The notes: generated from the sequence alone by a model not told the origin. A stretch of DNA of 64,000 bases from Streptomyces sp. NBC_00459 (GCF_036013955.1 NZ_CP107903.1:6944001-7008000); one strand, 5' to 3'. Positions 46,369-55,639 are shown, numbered from the stretch's first letter. Program-made: numbers and translations.

Positions 46369-47367
46369 TCAGTCCCAGGATCCCTGCGCCCTGGGCAGTC
46401 CCGCCACCTCGGCCAGATCCGCCGCCGTCAGCCGCAGCCGTGCCGCCCCCGCGTTCTCGGCCACCCACCGTTCCTGCTTCGCCCCGGGTACGGGCACCAC
46501 GTGCCGGCCCTGCGCGAGTACCCACGCCAGCGCCACCTGGGCCGGGGTGACCCCCGGGCCGATCCGTGCCGCCACCCGGCGCAGGCCCGCCACGATCGGC
46601 TGGTTCGCGGCCATCATGTCGGCCGTGAAGCGGGGGTGGCGGGCGCGGATGTCCTCCGGCTCGAAGCCCTCGCCCGGGGTCAGCGTCCCGGTCAGGAAGC
46701 CGTTGCCCAGGGGCATCGCCGCCAGGAAGCCGATCCCGCGCGCCGCGCACCACGGCAGCAGCGTGTCCAGCGCCTCCCTCGACCACACCGACAGCTCGGC
46801 CTGCACCGCGCTGACCGGAAACACCTGCTGCACCCGCTCCAGCTGGCGGATCGTCGCGTCGTGCAGCCGCGCCCCCGGCCGGCGCCCGGACCGCGCGCCC
46901 ATCGCGGACAGCCCCAACGCCCTCACCTTTCCCGCCCGTACGAGTTCCGCCAACGCGCCCCAGGTCTCCTCGACGGGTACCTCCGGGTCCGCGCGGTGCA
47001 GTTGGTACAGGTCGATGACGTCCGTCTGGAGGCGGCGCAGCGAGGCGTCGCACGCCCGTTTCACGTATCCCGGGCGGCCGTTGGCCACGATGTGCTGATC
47101 GCCCACCAGCAGACCGACCTTCGTCGACAGGAAGGCGTCCCGGCGCCGTTCCCTCAACGCCCGTCCCACCAGCAGCTCGTTGGTGAACGGTCCGTACATG
47201 TCGGCGGTGTCCAGGAGCGTCGAGCCCTCGTCCAGGGCCCGGTGCACGGCCCGCACCGACTCCTCGCCATGCCGCCGGGAGGCGCTGTACGCCCAGGTCA
47301 TCGGCATGCACCCGAGGCCGACGGCCCCCACTTCGAGCGCCGCCGCGCCGATCGTCCTGCGCTCCAC
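46369..47367 (-). CDS. Aldo/keto reductase
   Basis: NADPH-dependent oxidoreductase of 332 aa with a TIM-barrel fold. Markers: LEVGAVGLGCMPMTW, LLDTADMYGPFTNELLVGRAL (catalytic Asp/Tyr), FLSTKVG (Lys) and LYQLHRADPEVPVEETWGAL (His). Substrate unknown. GTG at 47367 is used because a GGGAGAGAGAGG stretch lies upstream; earlier in-frame starts would overlap the divergent dehydrogenase promoter. It is divergent from the 2-hydroxyacid dehydrogenase gene by 76 bp. Confidence 0.92.
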   Translation of the reverse strand: MERRTIGAAALEVGAVGLGCMPMTWAYSASRRHGEESVRAVHRALDEGSTLLDTADMYGPFTNELLVGRALRERRRDAFLSTKVGLLVGDQHIVANGRPGYVKRACDASLRRLQTDVIDLYQLHRADPEVPVEETWGALAELVRAGKVRALGLSAMGARSGRRPGARLHDATIRQLERVQQVFPVSAVQAELSVWSREALDTLLPWCAARGIGFLAAMPLGNGFLTGTLTPGEGFEPEDIRARHPRFTADMMAANQPIVAGLRRVAARIGPGVTPAQVALAWVLAQGRHVVPVPGAKQERWVAENAGAARLRLTAADLAEVAGLPRAQGSWD

Positions 47368-47443
47368 CTGGTCGTGAACCTCTCTCTCCCTGCCCCTCAA
47401 ACCTAACCTCTGTACGCACAGGGGTTCGCCTACGCTCGTGACC

Positions 47444-48394
47444 ATGACTGCTGACGTGTGGCTCCCCATCCCGCCGGAGGAGATCGAGGGCCTGCCCGAA
47501 GGACCCGACTACCTCTTCTGGAACGGCGATCACGACTACCCCGGGGACCCGGCCGACTGCGCTTTCTACGTCGTGCCGTACATGAAGTCCGTGGAGGTGT
47601 GCGTACGTCCGCTGCCGGAGATGACCGGCGTCCAGGTGATGCAGACGCTGTCCGCGGGCGTCGACAACGTTCAGCCCGGGCTCAGGCATCTGCGCCCGGG
47701 CGTGCAGCTGTGCAACGCGCGCGGTGTGCACGAGGCGAGTACCGGTGAGCTGACCCTCGCCCTGATCCTGGCCTCGCTGCGCGGCATCCCGGACTTCGTG
47801 CGGGCGCAGGACAAGGGGGAGTGGCGGGGCGGGTTCCGGCCGGCGCTCGCCGACAAATCCGCCCTCATCGTCGGCTACGGGGCGATCGGCGCCGCCATCG
47901 AGGACCGGCTCGCGCCCTTCGAGCTCGCGCGGGTGGCGCGCGTCGCGCGCTCTGAGCGCACCACGGCGCGCGGACCGGTGCATCCGCTCACCGAACTGCC
48001 CGCCCTGCTGCCCGAAGCCGACATCGTGATCCTCGCGACACCCCTCACCGATCAGACAAGAGGGCTGGTGAACGCTGATTTCCTGGCGCGCATGAAGGAC
48101 GGCGCACTGCTCGTGAACGTGGCCCGCGGGCCCGTCGTCGACACCAAGGCACTCCTCGCCGAGCTGGAGTCCGGGCGCCTCACGGCAGCCCTCGACGTCA
48201 CCGATCCGGAGCCGCTGCCTCCGGGACACCCCTTGTGGCAGGCGCCCGGCGTGCTCATCAGCCCACATGTCGGCGGCCCGACGTCCGCGTTCCGGCCCCG
48301 GGCCGAGAGACTGCTGGTGGACCAGTTGAGTCGTTTCATGAACCAGGAGCCGTTGCGGAACGTGATCCTTACTACGGGGGCGGTGCACGCGTAG
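47444..48394 (+). CDS. D-isomer-specific 2-hydroxyacid dehydrogenase
   Basis: NAD(P)-dependent reductase of 316 aa. It has the catalytic Arg region in VNVARGPVVDTKALLAEL, the His region ISPHVGGPTSAF and the nucleotide loop VGYGAIG. The dinucleotide-fold motif GYGAIGAAI deviates slightly from GxGxxG. The substrate is unknown; glyoxylate/hydroxypyruvate reductase-like activity is plausible. TACGCT ends 7 bases before ATG 47444 with no ribosome site, so a leaderless message is likely; GTG 47438 would add two residues. Confidence 0.93.
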   Translation: MTADVWLPIPPEEIEGLPEGPDYLFWNGDHDYPGDPADCAFYVVPYMKSVEVCVRPLPEMTGVQVMQTLSAGVDNVQPGLRHLRPGVQLCNARGVHEASTGELTLALILASLRGIPDFVRAQDKGEWRGGFRPALADKSALIVGYGAIGAAIEDRLAPFELARVARVARSERTTARGPVHPLTELPALLPEADIVILATPLTDQTRGLVNADFLARMKDGALLVNVARGPVVDTKALLAELESGRLTAALDVTDPEPLPPGHPLWQAPGVLISPHVGGPTSAFRPRAERLLVDQLSRFMNQEPLRNVILTTGAVHA

Positions 48395-48592
48395 TCCGCT
48401 TCGAGCACCCTCCGCATTCCCTCGTATGCGGGGTGTGTCGCCGTCGCCGTCGGCCGTCACGGAGAGTAGAGGAACTATGTCCCTGAGTGACGAGACTGGT
48501 GTATCGTCCCGACAGGGGCTGCGCCGCGAACCGTTCGGCGCCGGGGATGGACATTGCAGACTGTGAGGGGGGCGACGGGCGATGCACGGCCT
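48395..48592 (+). other. Upstream region of the c-di-GMP gene
   Basis: In this 198-bp stretch I see no gene. A GAGGGGGG run (about 48565-48572) is the only ribosome-site candidate, but its spacing to ATG 48593 is long, so the true start of the next gene could be slightly upstream (for example TTG 48554). Confidence 0.45.
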
Positions 48593-51500
48593 ATGGACGA
48601 ACGATCCGACGCGGCGGGGCCGCCGACGGCGACCCTGGCGCACGACCGCGCACAGACGCGGCCACAGCAGCCATCATCAGCACCGCCGGCACAGCGGTCG
48701 CCGGAGGCACACCCACACCGCGACCCCGGCATCCGCAGCACACCCGGCGCGGCGGGACGCACGGGACACGGTCGCGATTCGGGCCCGGGGTGTCCGGTGA
48801 GTTCCCCCGGGGCACTGCTGACCCGCCGACCGGCCCTCGGTGGCGGGACGAACCTGGTCTCGCAGCTCGTACTGGCCCTGGTGTGCGCGGGATACGCCGT
48901 CGGTTCCGCGCTCGGCTGGGGCTCCCCCCGACTCGCCCTGATCATGGGCGACTTCGGCCTGAGCATCGCGGCGGCCACCGCGGCCGTCTCCTGCTTCCTC
49001 TACGCCCGCCGCCGGATCCGCTTTCGACCCGCCTGGCTGCTGTTCGCGCTGTCGTCCGCCATGGCCGCCCTGGGCAACCTCGTCTGGGGCTGGTACGAGG
49101 TCGTCCTCGACCGGGACGTACCCAGCCCCAGCTATGCGGACATGTTCTTCCTGTGCTTCGCCCCGCCCGCCATCGTGGGACTCCTGGTCCTCGCCAAGCG
49201 ACCGGTGACGAAGGCCGGCTGGGTCTGCATGGTCCTGGACGCCTGGCTGATCGGCGGCTCGCTGCTCACCCTGTCCTGGAGTCTCGCCCTGGCGCAGGCG
49301 GCGAAGGCCGACGGGCCGAGCGTCGCGCACACCGCGCTGTCGCTGGCCTACCCGCTGCTCGACATCGCCCTCGTCAGCATGGTCCTCGCGCTGCACTTCC
49401 GGCGCTTCACCGTGAACCGGTCCGCCGCGAACACCGCGATCGGCGCGCTCGCCCTGACCGTGTGCTGCGACGCTCTGTTCACCTCGCCCCTGATGCACAA
49501 CAACTACCGCTCGGGTCAGCTGCTCGACGCGGGCTGGTTCGCGGGCTCGCTGCTGCTGGCGTACGCCCCGTGGGTCGGCTCCGGGCGCGGCGGCCCGGGC
49601 GAGTCCGACGGGCACACGCGCGTGGTGCACGAACACCGCCCCGGGCGGCAGCACCCGGGCAGGCCCGAGGGACAACGGCCCCTACCCCGTCAGGGCCGGG
49701 CGCCCGCCACCGGGCAGGGGCATCCGCCCGCACCGGGAGGCGAACACAGCAGGTATCCGGCCACCCGGCCCATCACCGGTTCCCTTGCCGCGCTCACGCC
49801 GTATCTCGCCGCGGCCGTGTGCACGCTGGGCGTCCTCTACAACGTTCTCAACGGCCGCAGCCCCGACCGCGTGGTGCTCATCACCGCGGGTGGCGTCGTC
49901 CTCGCGCTGGTCGTGCGGCAGGGCATCATGCTGCTCGACAACATCACCCTCACCCAGGAACTGGCCCAGAAGGAGAACCACTTCCGTTCCCTGGTCCAGG
50001 GCTCCAGCGACGTCATCATGATCGCCGCTCCGAACGGGATCCTGCGGTACGTCAGCCCGGCCGCGGCCGGGGTCTACGGACGGTCCGCGGAGGACCTCGT
50101 CGGCACCGAACTGGCCCATCTCATCCACCCGGAGGACCTGGGCTGCGTGGTGCACGAGGTGCGCCGCTTCCTCGCCGCCAGCCCCGACGACGAACCCACC
50201 ACCCGTATCGAGTGCCGCTTCAAGGCCGGCGGCGGGGGCACCTCCCGCTCGGGCGAGGCCGAGAGCGGGGGAGGCTGGCTGAACGTCGAGTCCACCGTCA
50301 ACCGGCACCACGGCGGCCTCATCTTCAACAGCCGGGACGTCACCGAACGGGTGCGGCTCCAGGCCCAGTTGCAGCACAACGCCGAACACGACCCGCTCAC
50401 CGACCTGCCCAACCGCGCGCTGTTCACCCAGCGCGTGCAGCAGGCCCTGTCCGGCCGCCGCTCCACCGACCGCGGCACGGCCGTCCTCTTCATCGACCTC
50501 GACGGCTTCAAGGCCGTCAACGACACGATCGGCCACCAGGCCGGGGACGAACTGCTCGTCCAGGCCGCCCGCAGACTCCAGGACGCGGTCCGCTACGGGG
50601 ACACCGCCTCCCGCCTCGGCGGTGACGAGTTCGCCGCCCTGATCGTCGGCGACGGCACCCGGGACCGTGCCGCGCGCGAACGCCACATAGGGGAACTGGC
50701 CGACAGGCTGCGACTCACCCTCTCGCAGCCCTACGACATCGACGGCAACGATGTCCGGGTCAACGCCTCGATCGGCGTCGCCTTCGCCGAGCCCGGCCTC
50801 GGCGCGGGCGAACTGCTGCGCAACGCCGACCTGGCGATGTACCGGGCCAAGGCCTCCGGCAAGGGCCGCGTCGAGCTCTACGCCCCCCAGATGCAGCAGG
50901 ACGTCGTACGGAAGGCGGAGCTGGCCACGCGTCTGCGTGCCGCCCTGCACGACGGCGAGTTCGCGCTGCTGCACCAGCCCGTGGTGGAGCTGGAGAGCGG
51001 GCGGATCACCTCGGTCTCCGCCCAGGCGCGCTGGCGCTCCTCCCAGGGAGTGCTCTTCACGCCCGCCGAGTTCCTGCGCGTCACCGAGGACAGCGACAAG
51101 ACGGCCGAGCTGGACCGCTGGATGCTGGAGGAGGCCGTCGAACAGGCCGCCGAACGCGCCGCGACCGGGCTCGCCGTACCCGTCGCCGTCCGGATGAGCG
51201 CCCGGCGGCTCCTCGACCGCTCGCTGCCCCTCGGGTCGATCGAGACCCTGCTGACCCGCCACGGGCTCCCCACCGGCGCCCTGGAGATCGAACTGGCGGA
51301 CACCGACCCCCGGATCTCCCTGGACGAGCTGGAGCGCCGGCTGAACGCCTTCAGATGCCTCGGCGTACGGATCGCGCTGGACGGCTTCGGCAGCGGCTAC
51401 GCGCCGATCACGGCACTGCGGCGGCTCCCCGTCGACGTGCTGAAACTCGACCGCGGTCTGGTCGAGGGCGTCGTCGAGTCCACGCGGCTGCACAAGATCA

Positions 51501-51817
51501 CCAGCGGGCTGCTCAGAATCGCGGGCGACCTCGGGCTCCCGTCCGTGGCCGACGGCGTGGATCTGCCGGAGCAGGTGATCGCCCTGCGCGCGATGGGCTG
51601 CACGCACGGGCAGGGCATGGCCTTCTCCGGGCCGCTGGACGAGTACCGGCTGCGCCGGGCCCTGTCCACAGGCCGCTATCCGGTGCCGAACGGTCCGGCC
51701 GAGCCCGCGTTCGCGGGCGGCGGCAGCGGGGTGTACACAAGTACAGGTGTGCCCGCTGTTTTCGGAGGCGGAACAGCCCTCCGTTCACATAATGAGACTC
51801 CCGTCCCACCCACTTGA
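48593..51817 (+). CDS. cdgC: Membrane PAS-GGDEF-EAL protein, probable diguanylate cyclase CdgC
   Basis: A 1,074-aa c-di-GMP protein. An unstructured N-terminus is followed by about ten membrane helices (roughly 90-450), a PAS domain (about 460-580; LVQGSSDVIMIA), GGDEF at 676-680 (RLGGDEFAALI), and a C-terminal EAL-like domain. The inhibitory RxxD (RYGD, 667-670) is five residues before GGDEF, so the cyclase is likely active and feedback-inhibited. The EAL domain is degenerate: EAL reads SAQ, DDFGTG reads DGFGSG and AEGVE reads ADGVD, so it should not hydrolyse. The layout and place before ilvB match CdgC (SCO5511, from memory). Confidence 0.88.
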   Translation: MDERSDAAGPPTATLAHDRAQTRPQQPSSAPPAQRSPEAHPHRDPGIRSTPGAAGRTGHGRDSGPGCPVSSPGALLTRRPALGGGTNLVSQLVLALVCAGYAVGSALGWGSPRLALIMGDFGLSIAAATAAVSCFLYARRRIRFRPAWLLFALSSAMAALGNLVWGWYEVVLDRDVPSPSYADMFFLCFAPPAIVGLLVLAKRPVTKAGWVCMVLDAWLIGGSLLTLSWSLALAQAAKADGPSVAHTALSLAYPLLDIALVSMVLALHFRRFTVNRSAANTAIGALALTVCCDALFTSPLMHNNYRSGQLLDAGWFAGSLLLAYAPWVGSGRGGPGESDGHTRVVHEHRPGRQHPGRPEGQRPLPRQGRAPATGQGHPPAPGGEHSRYPATRPITGSLAALTPYLAAAVCTLGVLYNVLNGRSPDRVVLITAGGVVLALVVRQGIMLLDNITLTQELAQKENHFRSLVQGSSDVIMIAAPNGILRYVSPAAAGVYGRSAEDLVGTELAHLIHPEDLGCVVHEVRRFLAASPDDEPTTRIECRFKAGGGGTSRSGEAESGGGWLNVESTVNRHHGGLIFNSRDVTERVRLQAQLQHNAEHDPLTDLPNRALFTQRVQQALSGRRSTDRGTAVLFIDLDGFKAVNDTIGHQAGDELLVQAARRLQDAVRYGDTASRLGGDEFAALIVGDGTRDRAARERHIGELADRLRLTLSQPYDIDGNDVRVNASIGVAFAEPGLGAGELLRNADLAMYRAKASGKGRVELYAPQMQQDVVRKAELATRLRAALHDGEFALLHQPVVELESGRITSVSAQARWRSSQGVLFTPAEFLRVTEDSDKTAELDRWMLEEAVEQAAERAATGLAVPVAVRMSARRLLDRSLPLGSIETLLTRHGLPTGALEIELADTDPRISLDELERRLNAFRCLGVRIALDGFGSGYAPITALRRLPVDVLKLDRGLVEGVVESTRLHKITSGLLRIAGDLGLPSVADGVDLPEQVIALRAMGCTHGQGMAFSGPLDEYRLRRALSTGRYPVPNGPAEPAFAGGGSGVYTSTGVPAVFGGGTALRSHNETPVPPT
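51788..51793 (+). promoter_or_regulatory. ilvB: Candidate -10 box for the ilvB transcript
   Basis: CATAAT (five of six matches to TATAAT) lies inside the last codons of the upstream gene and would start RNA near 51800, about 50 bases before the leader peptide. I find no matching -35 at 17-18 bp, so this is tentative. Confidence 0.45.
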
Positions 51818-51850
51818 CAGTCGGTGTGTGCCGGGGGGAGGGTCGACCCC

Positions 51851-51892
51851 ATGCGCACCCGAATTCTCGTACTTGGAAAGCGCGTCGGCTGA
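51851..51892 (+). CDS. ilvB leader peptide
   Basis: A 13-residue open frame, MRTRILVLGKRVG, with an excellent ribosome site (GGGGGGAGGG, about 9 bases upstream). It holds a run Ile-Leu-Val-Leu, the three branched-chain amino acids whose synthesis the downstream ilvBNC genes control, followed by another Val. A strong terminator lies 57 bases further on. This is the classic layout of translation-dependent attenuation: when charged branched-chain tRNAs are scarce, ribosome stalling should favour readthrough. Confidence 0.9.
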   Translation: MRTRILVLGKRVG

Positions 51893-51948
51893 CGCTGGTG
51901 AACGTTTCGGACGGACCCGGAACTCCCAGCGACCGCACCCGGCGCGCT

Positions 51949-51982
51949 CCCCTCGCTTGCCTCACGGCACGAGGGGTTTTTT
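51949..51982 (+). terminator. ilvB: Attenuator terminator before ilvB
   Basis: CCCCTCG (51949-51955) pairs with CGAGGGG (51970-51976), and an inner TGCC/GGCA pair gives a TCAC loop. Six Ts follow at 51977-51982, a rare textbook intrinsic terminator in this GC-rich genome. It lies 90 bp before ilvB and after the leader peptide. Confidence 0.92.
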
Positions 51983-52072
51983 GTTGCACCGGTATCGGTC
52001 GAACAGCGACGCAACCGCAACGCACACCGCACAAACCTCGCAAAAACCCTCAGCATCGAGAAGAGAATGCCG

Positions 52073-53920
52073 ATGACCGAGCAGGCCACCGGGGCCCATC
52101 ACCCGCAGCCGCGGCCCCGTTCCGGAGGACAGCAGTCCGCCCCCGAGCACGTCACGGGTGCGAAGTCCCTCATCCGCTCGCTTGAGGAGGTCGGGGCCGA
52201 GACGGTATTCGGCATTCCCGGGGGCACCATCCTGCCGGCGTACGACCCGATGATGGACTCCACGCGGGTGCGCCACGTGCTGGTCCGCCACGAGCAGGGC
52301 GCCGGCCACGCGGCCACCGGTTACGCGCAGGCCACCGGCAAGGTCGGCGTCTGCATGGCGACCAGCGGCCCCGGCGCCACCAACCTGGTGACCCCGATCG
52401 CCGACGCGCACATGGACTCGGTGCCGCTCGTGGCGATCACCGGGCAGGTCGTGTCCAAGGCGATCGGCACGGACGCCTTCCAGGAGGCGGACATCGTCGG
52501 CATCACCATGCCGATCACCAAGCACAGCTTCCTGGTCACCAAGGCGGAGGACATCCCCCGGGCGATCGCGGAGGCGTTCCACATCGCCTCCACCGGCCGC
52601 CCGGGCCCGGTCCTGGTCGACATCCCCAAGGACATCCTCCAGGCCCAGACCGTCTTCCAGTGGCCGCCGGTCACCGACCTGCCCGGCTACCGTCCGGTGA
52701 CCAAGCCGCACGCCAAGCAGATCCGCGAGGCGGCCAAGCTGATCACCGCCGCCAAGCGGCCGGTCCTCTACGTCGGCGGCGGTGTCATCAAGGCCCAGGC
52801 CACCGCCGAGCTGAAGGTCCTCGCAGAACTCACCGGAGCGCCCGTCACCACCACCCTGATGGCGCTCGGCGCATTCCCCGACAGCCACCCGCTGCACGTG
52901 GGAATGCCGGGCATGCACGGTGCGGTCACCGCCGTCACCGCGCTGCAGAAGGCCGACCTGATCGTCGCCCTCGGAGCCCGCTTCGACGACCGTGTCACCG
53001 GCAAGCTGTCCAGCTTCGCCCCGCACGCCAAGATCGTCCACGCCGACATCGACCCGGCGGAGATCGGCAAGAACCGCGCCGCCGACGTCCCGATCGTCGG
53101 GGACGCCCGCGAGGTCATCGCCGACCTGGTCCAGGCCGTCCAGAAGGAGCACAGCGAGGGCCACGCCGGCGACTACACCGCCTGGTGGAAGGACCTCAAC
53201 CGCTGGCGCGAGACCTACCCGCTGGGTTACGAGCAGCCCGACAACGGCTCGCTCTCCCCGCAGCAGGTCATCGAGCGCATCGGACAGCTCGCCCCCGAGG
53301 GCACGATCTTCACGGCGGGCGTCGGCCAGCACCAGATGTGGGCCGCGCACTACATCCAGTACGAGAAGCCCGCGACCTGGCTGAACTCCGGCGGCGCCGG
53401 AACGATGGGGTACGCGGTCCCGGCCGCGATGGGTGCCAAGGCCGGCGCCCCGGACCGTACGGTCTGGGCGATCGACGGCGACGGCTGCTTCCAGATGACC
53501 AACCAGGAACTCACCACCTGCGCGCTCAACAACATCCCGATCAAGGTCGCCATCATCAACAACGGCGCCCTCGGGATGGTCCGCCAGTGGCAGACCCTGT
53601 TCTACAACCAGCGCTACTCCAACACCGTGCTGCACTCCGGGCCGGACGACGTCAATCCGGCGGCCAGGGGCACCCGTGTCCCCGACTTCGTCAAGCTGTC
53701 CGAGGCGATGGGCTGCTACGCGATCCGCTGCGAGTCCCCCGACGACCTCGACAAGGTCATCGAGGAGGCGAACTCGATCAACGACCGCCCCGTCGTGATC
53801 GACTTCATCGTCCACGAGGACGCCATGGTGTGGCCGATGGTCGCCGCCGGCACCTCGAACGACGAGATCATGGCCGCCCGGGACGTCCGCCCCGACTTCG
53901 GCGACAACGAAGACGACTGA
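52073..53920 (+). CDS. ilvB: Acetolactate synthase large subunit
   Basis: First common enzyme of isoleucine, valine and leucine synthesis. It condenses pyruvate with pyruvate or 2-oxobutyrate, using ThDP, Mg and FAD. The 615-aa protein has GAKSLIRSLEEVGAETVFGIPGG (start of the core), the catalytic Glu74 in RHEQGAGHAA, and the ThDP motif GDGCFQMTNQELTTC ... INN. ATG 52073 has GAGAAGAGA at usable spacing; ATG 52067 is also possible. It partners with ilvN, 21 bp downstream. Expression should be set by the attenuator at 51851-51982. Confidence 0.97.
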   Translation: MTEQATGAHHPQPRPRSGGQQSAPEHVTGAKSLIRSLEEVGAETVFGIPGGTILPAYDPMMDSTRVRHVLVRHEQGAGHAATGYAQATGKVGVCMATSGPGATNLVTPIADAHMDSVPLVAITGQVVSKAIGTDAFQEADIVGITMPITKHSFLVTKAEDIPRAIAEAFHIASTGRPGPVLVDIPKDILQAQTVFQWPPVTDLPGYRPVTKPHAKQIREAAKLITAAKRPVLYVGGGVIKAQATAELKVLAELTGAPVTTTLMALGAFPDSHPLHVGMPGMHGAVTAVTALQKADLIVALGARFDDRVTGKLSSFAPHAKIVHADIDPAEIGKNRAADVPIVGDAREVIADLVQAVQKEHSEGHAGDYTAWWKDLNRWRETYPLGYEQPDNGSLSPQQVIERIGQLAPEGTIFTAGVGQHQMWAAHYIQYEKPATWLNSGGAGTMGYAVPAAMGAKAGAPDRTVWAIDGDGCFQMTNQELTTCALNNIPIKVAIINNGALGMVRQWQTLFYNQRYSNTVLHSGPDDVNPAARGTRVPDFVKLSEAMGCYAIRCESPDDLDKVIEEANSINDRPVVIDFIVHEDAMVWPMVAAGTSNDEIMAARDVRPDFGDNEDD

Positions 53921-53941
53921 GCGAGAGAGACGTAAAGAGAC

Positions 53942-54469
53942 ATGTCCAAGCACACCCTCTCCGTCCTCGTCGAGAACAAGCCAGGTGTCCTCGCCCGGAT
54001 CACCGCACTGTTCTCCCGGCGCGGCTTCAACATCGACTCGCTCGCCGTCGGCGTCACCGAGCACCCCGAGATCTCCCGCATCACCATCGTGGTCAACGTG
54101 ATCGAGGCGCTCCCCCTCGAACAGGTCACCAAGCAGCTCAACAAGCTCGTCAACGTGCTGAAGATCGTCGAACTGGAATCCGGCTCGGCCGTTCAGCGTG
54201 AACTCGTTCTGGTGAAGGTGCGCGCGGACAACGAGACGCGTTCCCAGATCGTCGAGATCGTCCAGCTGTTCCGCGCCAAGACGGTCGACGTCTCCCCGGA
54301 GGCCGTCACCATCGAGGCCACCGGCAGCAGCGACAAGCTGTCCGCGATGCTCAAGATGCTGGAGCCGTACGGCATCAAGGAACTGGTGCAGTCCGGCACC
54401 ATCGCGATCGGCCGCGGCGCGCGCTCGATCACGGACCGGTCGCTGCGCGCCCTCGACCGGTCGGCGTAA
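53942..54469 (+). CDS. ilvN: Acetolactate synthase small (regulatory) subunit
   Basis: The 175-aa regulatory subunit gives valine feedback inhibition and stabilises the large subunit. The N-terminal ACT domain reads LSVLVENKPGVLARITALFSRRGFNIDSLAVG, and the second ACT-like domain runs from about residue 80, ending IAIGRGARSITDRSLRAL. ATG 53942 follows AGAGAGACG. It is 21 bp after ilvB and part of ilvBNC. Confidence 0.97.
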   Translation: MSKHTLSVLVENKPGVLARITALFSRRGFNIDSLAVGVTEHPEISRITIVVNVIEALPLEQVTKQLNKLVNVLKIVELESGSAVQRELVLVKVRADNETRSQIVEIVQLFRAKTVDVSPEAVTIEATGSSDKLSAMLKMLEPYGIKELVQSGTIAIGRGARSITDRSLRALDRSA

Positions 54470-54490
54470 CAGCGTCGAGCCCGGCGGATT

Positions 54491-54518
54491 CGGGCGGTCG
54501 GGTGATACCGGCCGCCCG
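54491..54518 (+). terminator. Hairpin between ilvN and ilvC
   Basis: CGGGCGG (54491-54497) pairs with CCGCCCG (54512-54518), continued by CGG/CCG across a single mismatch, with a GTGATA loop. It is 22 bp after ilvN and could be a partial terminator or processing site before ilvC; there is no T-run. Confidence 0.5.
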
Positions 54519-54599
54519 TATACCGAGACCCCCGAACCTCACTTCCGCCCGCCGTCATACGGTGGGACGCAACACCTGCACCCAAGGAGAGAACCCAAA

Positions 54600-55598
54600 G
54601 TGGCCGAGCTGTTCTACGACGCCGACGCCGACCTGTCCATCATCCAGGGCCGCAAGGTCGCGGTCATCGGTTACGGCAGCCAGGGCCACGCCCACGCGCT
54701 GTCGCTCCGTGACTCTGGTGTCGACGTCCGCGTCGGTCTGCACGAGGGCTCCAAGTCCAAGGCGAAGGCCGAGGAGCAGGGCCTGCGCGTGGTGACCCCC
54801 GCCGAGGCCGCCGCCGAGGCCGACGTCATCATGATCCTCGTCCCGGACCCGATCCAGGCCCAGGTCTACGAGGAGTCCATCAAGGACAACCTCAACCAGG
54901 GCGACGCGCTGTTCTTCGGCCACGGCCTGAACATCCGCTTCGACTTCATCAAGCCCCCGGCCGGCATCGACGTCTGCATGGTCGCCCCCAAGGGTCCGGG
55001 CCACCTCGTCCGTCGCCAGTACGAGGAGGGCCGCGGCGTTCCGTGTATCGCGGCCGTCGAGCAGGACGCGACCGGCAACGCCTTCGCGCTGGCCCTGTCG
55101 TACGCCAAGGGCATCGGCGGCACCCGCGCCGGCGTCATCAAGACCACGTTCACCGAGGAGACCGAGACCGACCTGTTCGGTGAGCAGGCCGTTCTCTGCG
55201 GTGGCACGGCCGCGCTGGTCAAGGCCGGTTTCGAGACGCTGACCGAGGCCGGCTACCAGCCGGAGATCGCGTACTTCGAGTGCCTGCACGAGCTGAAGCT
55301 GATCGTCGACCTCATGTACGAGGGCGGCCTGGAGAAGATGCGCTGGAGCGTCTCCGAGACCGCCGAGTGGGGCGACTACGTCACCGGTCCCCGCATCATC
55401 ACGGACGCCACCAAGGCCGAGATGAAGAAGGTCCTCGCCGAGATCCAGGACGGCACCTTCGCGCGTGAGTGGATGGCCGAGTACCACGGCGGTCTGAAGA
55501 AGTACAACGAGTACAAGTCCCAGGACGAGAAGAGCCTCCTGGAGACCACGGGCAAGGAGCTGCGCAAGCTCATGTCCTGGGTCGACGACGAGGCGTAG
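54600..55598 (+). CDS. ilvC: Ketol-acid reductoisomerase (class I)
   Basis: Converts acetolactate to dihydroxyisovalerate with NADPH and Mg. The 332-aa protein is class I (short form): nucleotide loop GYGSQGHAHALSLRDSGVDV with the KARI signature, metal-binding DLFGEQAVLCGG (Asp190/Glu194-type ligands) and ECLHELKLIVDLMYEGG. GTG 54600 has AAGGAGAG about 11 bases upstream. It ends the ilvBNC run; a terminator-like hairpin follows at 55610. Confidence 0.97.
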   Translation: MAELFYDADADLSIIQGRKVAVIGYGSQGHAHALSLRDSGVDVRVGLHEGSKSKAKAEEQGLRVVTPAEAAAEADVIMILVPDPIQAQVYEESIKDNLNQGDALFFGHGLNIRFDFIKPPAGIDVCMVAPKGPGHLVRRQYEEGRGVPCIAAVEQDATGNAFALALSYAKGIGGTRAGVIKTTFTEETETDLFGEQAVLCGGTAALVKAGFETLTEAGYQPEIAYFECLHELKLIVDLMYEGGLEKMRWSVSETAEWGDYVTGPRIITDATKAEMKKVLAEIQDGTFAREWMAEYHGGLKKYNEYKSQDEKSLLETTGKELRKLMSWVDDEA

Positions 55599-55609
55599 GT
55601 CTTCGGGGG

Positions 55610-55639
55610 ATGGGGCCGCGGCGGATGCTGCGGCCCCAT
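55610..55639 (+). terminator. ilvC terminator hairpin
   Basis: ATGGGGCCGC (55610-55619) pairs perfectly with GCGGCCCCAT (55630-55639) across a 10-base loop, 11 bp after the ilvC stop. No T-run. Confidence 0.75.

Noticed and set aside
45095..48643. A 1,182-codon minus-strand open frame spanning several genes
   Set aside because: Only the 45095-46270 part encodes a recognisable protein; the rest is antisense to the oxidoreductase genes and lacks any domain. It is an effect of high GC.
51814..51819. TTGACA as the -35 of ilvB
   Set aside because: No -10 lies 16-18 bp downstream, and it overlaps the stop of the previous gene just 32 bases before the leader ribosome site.
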